Assembly: GCF_002487355.1 (NCBI RefSeq)
Contig: NZ_NTMG01000033.1
Span: forward strand, 1 to 33,553
Direction: 5' to 3'
From: Candidatus Methanoperedens sp. BLZ2
GTDB lineage: Archaea > Halobacteriota > Methanosarcinia > Methanosarcinales > Methanoperedenaceae
Length of the DNA stretch: 33,553 bases
Every line of letters begins with the position of its first letter. Positions within the stretch are counted from its first letter, which is position 1. The position numbers were made by a program, and so were the translations under genes. Positions 33,204 through 33,553 of the stretch are shown here, piece after piece. The notes beneath the pieces were generated by a model. That model searched no databases. It saw only the letters and a list, made by a program, of their open reading frames with translations, and had not been told where the DNA came from.

Positions 33204-33553
33204 AACAAACGCTTGTGGTTAAACTGGATACAAACAAGGAACAGCATAGTGCTATTCTTGAAACAATGCACAGGTTTAATGAAGCGTGTAATTATATTGC
33301 CGATATTGCTTTTGAACTGAAAACCGCAAACAAGAGGGAACTTCAAAAGGTTGTCTATTATGATGTCAGGGATAAATTTAAACTTTCTGCACAGCTTACC
33401 ATAAGGGCTATTGCTAAGGTTTGTGAATCCTATAAACGCGATAAAACCATCAAACCGACATTCAAGCCTACCGGAGCTATCGTTTATGATCAAAGAATCC
33501 TGTCCTTCCGAAAGCTGGAAGCCATATCTATCCTTACCAACAGTGGAAGGCTG
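33200..33553 (+). CDS. tnpB: TnpB/IS605 OrfB-type RNA-guided nuclease, N-terminal part (runs off window)
   Basis: The first 118 aa of a TnpB-family protein. The N-terminus (KQTLVVKLDTNKEQHSAI) and HRFNEACNYIADIAFE, then YYDVRDKFKLSAQLTIRAIAKVCESY, follow the wedge/recognition region of IS605 OrfB. The RuvC and zinc-finger domains lie beyond the window. TnpB uses an omega RNA from the element's right end to cut DNA and helps retain the transposon. No tnpA transposase is seen here, so this may be a stand-alone tnpB (IS1341 type). The gene is open to the edge. Confidence 0.85.
   Translation, partial: MKQTLVVKLDTNKEQHSAILETMHRFNEACNYIADIAFELKTANKRELQKVVYYDVRDKFKLSAQLTIRAIAKVCESYKRDKTIKPTFKPTGAIVYDQRILSFRKLEAISILTNSGRL

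Noticed and set aside
1-33553. CRISPR arrays, rRNA or canonical tRNA genes
   Set aside because: I looked for regularly spaced repeats, tRNA T-loop signatures and rRNA-like stretches and saw none. The only tandem units are the 11-bp array, the two hairpin units and the zinc-protein repeat.

Overview
The window looks like a chromosomal segment of an archaeon, probably a euryarchaeote related to Methanosarcinales or the ANME-2d (Methanoperedens-like) lineage. The archaeal call rests on sn-glycerol-1-phosphate dehydrogenase (archaeal lipids), a CimA-type citramalate synthase, TrpB2, UPF0179, DUF63, a PAS protein ending in a winged helix instead of a kinase, and an IscS homologue without its PLP lysine, as reported for Archaeoglobus. 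The lineage call is an inference from gene content, moderate AT richness and the small cysteine-rich proteins.

Layout. 118-1236: PAS/winged-helix regulator. 1395-4470 (minus): an Fe-S/sulfur operon read as dsrE-like, six-Cys mini-protein, Lys-less iscS, then iscU fused to a flavin reductase. 4571-7125 (minus): trpB2 overlapping a coiled-coil gene. 7234-9326: small genes (a 44-aa ORF, a PD-(D/E)XK-like nuclease, a two-TM protein) separated by AT-rich DNA with palindromic repeats. 9327-13378 (plus): compact overlapping cobalamin operon cbiT, cbiL-cbiF fusion, cbiG, cbiH, cbiC. 13379-13785: two copies of a C-rich-loop hairpin unit. 13786-15398: convergent RNA-repair genes rtcA and kptA. 15448-16138: zinc ribbon plus UPF0179. 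16281-18812: egsA divergent from DUF63 and SpoIIM-like membrane genes. 18847-22558 (minus): cimA, ilvB, ilvN for branched-chain amino acids. 22682-25221 (minus): AlbA_2/ATPase-like regulator, a 59-aa conserved protein, M42 aminopeptidase. 25486-29290: accessory DNA with an unknown gene, hicBA, a group II intron with its reverse transcriptase, and a four-CxxCxGxG zinc protein. 29525-32893: small membrane protein, YgiQ-type radical SAM with an overlapping partner, tatC. 32925-33553: an IS605-type hairpin, a small zinc-finger ORF and the 5' part of a tnpB that runs off the window.

How it fits together. Core biosynthesis (B12 ring, isoleucine/valine, ether lipid) alternates with redox/Fe-S chemistry suited to an anaerobe. 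The most unusual block is the Fe-S operon, where a probably desulfurase-dead IscS sits beside an IscU scaffold fused to a reductase lacking the thioredoxin-reductase CxxC. This suggests a dedicated electron input to cluster assembly, possibly with sulfide as sulfur source. Other points worth attention are the missing canonical start codon of cimA, the duplicated hairpins before rtcA, the isolated omega-RNA-like hairpin near tnpB, and the internally duplicated zinc protein.
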